A stretch of 64,000 nucleotides of DNA, taken from contig NZ_JUHG01000017.1 of NCBI RefSeq assembly GCF_000799715.1, forward strand, positions 124,001 through 188,000, written 5' to 3'. Made by a program: the position numbers and the translations under genes. Each line of letters opens with the position of its first letter. Position 1 is the stretch's first letter. Positions 63,035 through 64,000 of the stretch are shown here, piece by piece. The stretch is from Martinezella rhizogenes. Its GTDB lineage: Bacteria > Pseudomonadota > Alphaproteobacteria > Rhizobiales > Rhizobiaceae. The notes under the pieces were generated by a model, which did no database searches, was not told where the DNA came from, and was given only the letters and a program-made list of their open reading frames with translations.

Positions 63035-64000
63035 ATGATCGGAAAAAATGGAATTGGACTTGCGGCACTCGCAATCAGTCTCATGGCGACTGTCATGCCC
63101 GCAAAGGCTGACTTCTGGTCGGATGCCGGAGCGAAATACAAGGGCGTCGTTCTGCATGGTGTGACCGAGAGCACGCCGCCCTCCAACTACATCAAGGATG
63201 TGCTTGCGCCGGAGTTCGAGAAGAAGACCGGGATCAAGGTCGCGATCGAAACCACGTCTTGGGATCAGATGTACGACAAGGCCATCAAGGACATGGAAGC
63301 CAAGACCGGCATCTATGACATGGTCTATATCGAACAGGACATCATCTACGCCTATCTGGCCCGCAACTTCCTTGTCGATATCACCAAGTCGCTCAAGGAC
63401 GACGCGTCGCTGAAGGCGCCCGAATTCGACGAGACGCATTTCACCACCTTCGCCAACTATTTCAAGAATGCCGATGGGGATCTCTTCGGCGTCCCGATGG
63501 AAGCCTTCATCAAGATATATCTCTATCGCACCGATCTCTTCAACGACCCGAAGATCAAGGAGGCGTTCAAGAAGGAAACCGGCAAGGACCTCGTCCCGGC
63601 GAAAACGCACGAGGAATATACCCAGATCGCGGAATTCTTCACCAAATACGGCAAGGACAACGGCCTTGAGCTTTGGGGCACCACCGCGCAGGCCCACACC
63701 GGCCATCCGGCGTCCTGGTATGAATTTTTCGAGTCCGTTGCGCCAACCTTCGGTGTGTTCAATTGGGGCATCGACGCTTCCAAGAACTATGCGGCGAGCG
63801 TCGAAAATGGCGGTACGATGAACGGCCCGGAGGCCAAGAAAGCGCTGAAATACTGGCTGCATCTGCGCGATATCGCCCCGCCGGAATCGGCGGCAAGCAC
63901 ATGGACGGAAGTCGGTACGACATTCGCCGCCGGCCGTGTCGCACAGGGCCTGGTCTACGGCGAGAACGCGGCCTGGATCGCCAGCGACGCTGAAAAGTCG
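63035..64000 (+). CDS. Sugar-type ABC binding protein (solute-binding family 1), partial
   Basis: The frame is open from the ATG at 63035 to the window end, 322 codons without a stop. It has a signal peptide ([17 protein letters not shown]) and the MalE/UgpB-like body: [40 protein letters not shown] and [19 protein letters not shown]. It is the receptor of a carbohydrate importer whose permeases and ATPase should follow outside the window. The neighbouring epimerase, ROK and AraC genes suggest a ketose or polyol. Confidence 0.9.
   Translation, partial: MIGKNGIGLAALAISLMATVMPAKADFWSDAGAKYKGVVLHGVTESTPPSNYIKDVLAPEFEKKTGIKVAIETTSWDQMYDKAIKDMEAKTGIYDMVYIEQDIIYAYLARNFLVDITKSLKDDASLKAPEFDETHFTTFANYFKNADGDLFGVPMEAFIKIYLYRTDLFNDPKIKEAFKKETGKDLVPAKTHEEYTQIAEFFTKYGKDNGLELWGTTAQAHTGHPASWYEFFESVAPTFGVFNWGIDASKNYAASVENGGTMNGPEAKKALKYWLHLRDIAPPESAASTWTEVGTTFAAGRVAQGLVYGENAAWIASDAEKS

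Noticed and set aside
62849-63862. 337-codon minus-strand frame over the sugar binding protein
   Set aside because: It is antisense to a clear family 1 binding protein with a signal peptide and ribosome-binding site; its composition is that of a high-GC shadow frame.

Overview
The window reads as an accessory region of an alphaproteobacterium of the Rhizobiales type (Rhizobium, Agrobacterium, Ochrobactrum or Shinella relatives). This is inferred from the high-GC codon use, the AcrAB-like RND pumps, the many solute-binding-protein ABC importers, LysR, GntR, ROK and AraC regulators beside catabolic genes, and a TGA-N9-TCA iron box of the rhizobial RirA kind. No rRNA, tRNA, phage, insertion sequence or CRISPR array was seen. 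The many decayed gene ends suggest a plastic replicon such as a chromid or megaplasmid, but that is inference.

Layout. 0.2-5.0 kb: an RND efflux pair (lipoprotein adaptor and AcrB-type pump) and a small membrane protein. 5.5-11.3 kb: a class I CoA-transferase/hydrolase, an SDR dehydrogenase, and a two-component Rieske demethylase of the GbcAB type on the minus strand, divergent from a GcvA-like LysR regulator. 11.4-12.8 kb: small hypothetical genes and a broken one. 13.0-16.5 kb: a TonB-dependent siderophore receptor with an IRO-box candidate and a strong terminator, followed by a metal/siderophore-type periplasmic binding protein. 17-23.2 kb: a VOC protein, then a minus-strand operon encoding a TrpXYZ-like ABC importer, kynureninase and an alpha/beta-hydrolase formamidase, with a divergent GntR regulator. 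Together these look like uptake and breakdown of kynurenine-type compounds.

23.7-38.1 kb is the most unusual part. A MalT-like LuxR (LAL) regulator faces an operon of dipeptide-type ABC permeases, a double ATPase, a hydantoinase/oxoprolinase (HyuA) protein, a DUF917 protein, the peptide-type binding protein, a second DUF917, a second HyuA and a membrane (M19) dipeptidase. The two HyuA/DUF917 pairs are paralogous and in mirrored order. I infer import followed by ATP-dependent opening of a cyclic amide or hydantoin-like ring and peptide hydrolysis; the substrate is unknown.

38-48 kb: ApbE remnants, an aldo/keto reductase with a divergent LysR gene, a cytochrome P460 coupled to a DUF4405 membrane cytochrome, an exported cupin, an exported carboxymuconolactone-decarboxylase-like protein, an exported esterase, two lipoproteins (one a patatin), and an isoprenylcysteine methyltransferase-like membrane protein. 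48.5-55.3 kb: an OmpR/EnvZ-type two-component system and a second RND operon whose outer-membrane channel gene is reduced to its N-terminus. 55.7-57.4 kb: a MipA/OmpV gene with a one-base frameshift and a DoxX protein. 57.5-64 kb: a carbohydrate cluster with two SDRs, a ROK protein, a tagatose/allulose 3-epimerase-like enzyme, a divergent AraC regulator and the start of a sugar ABC importer that runs off the window.
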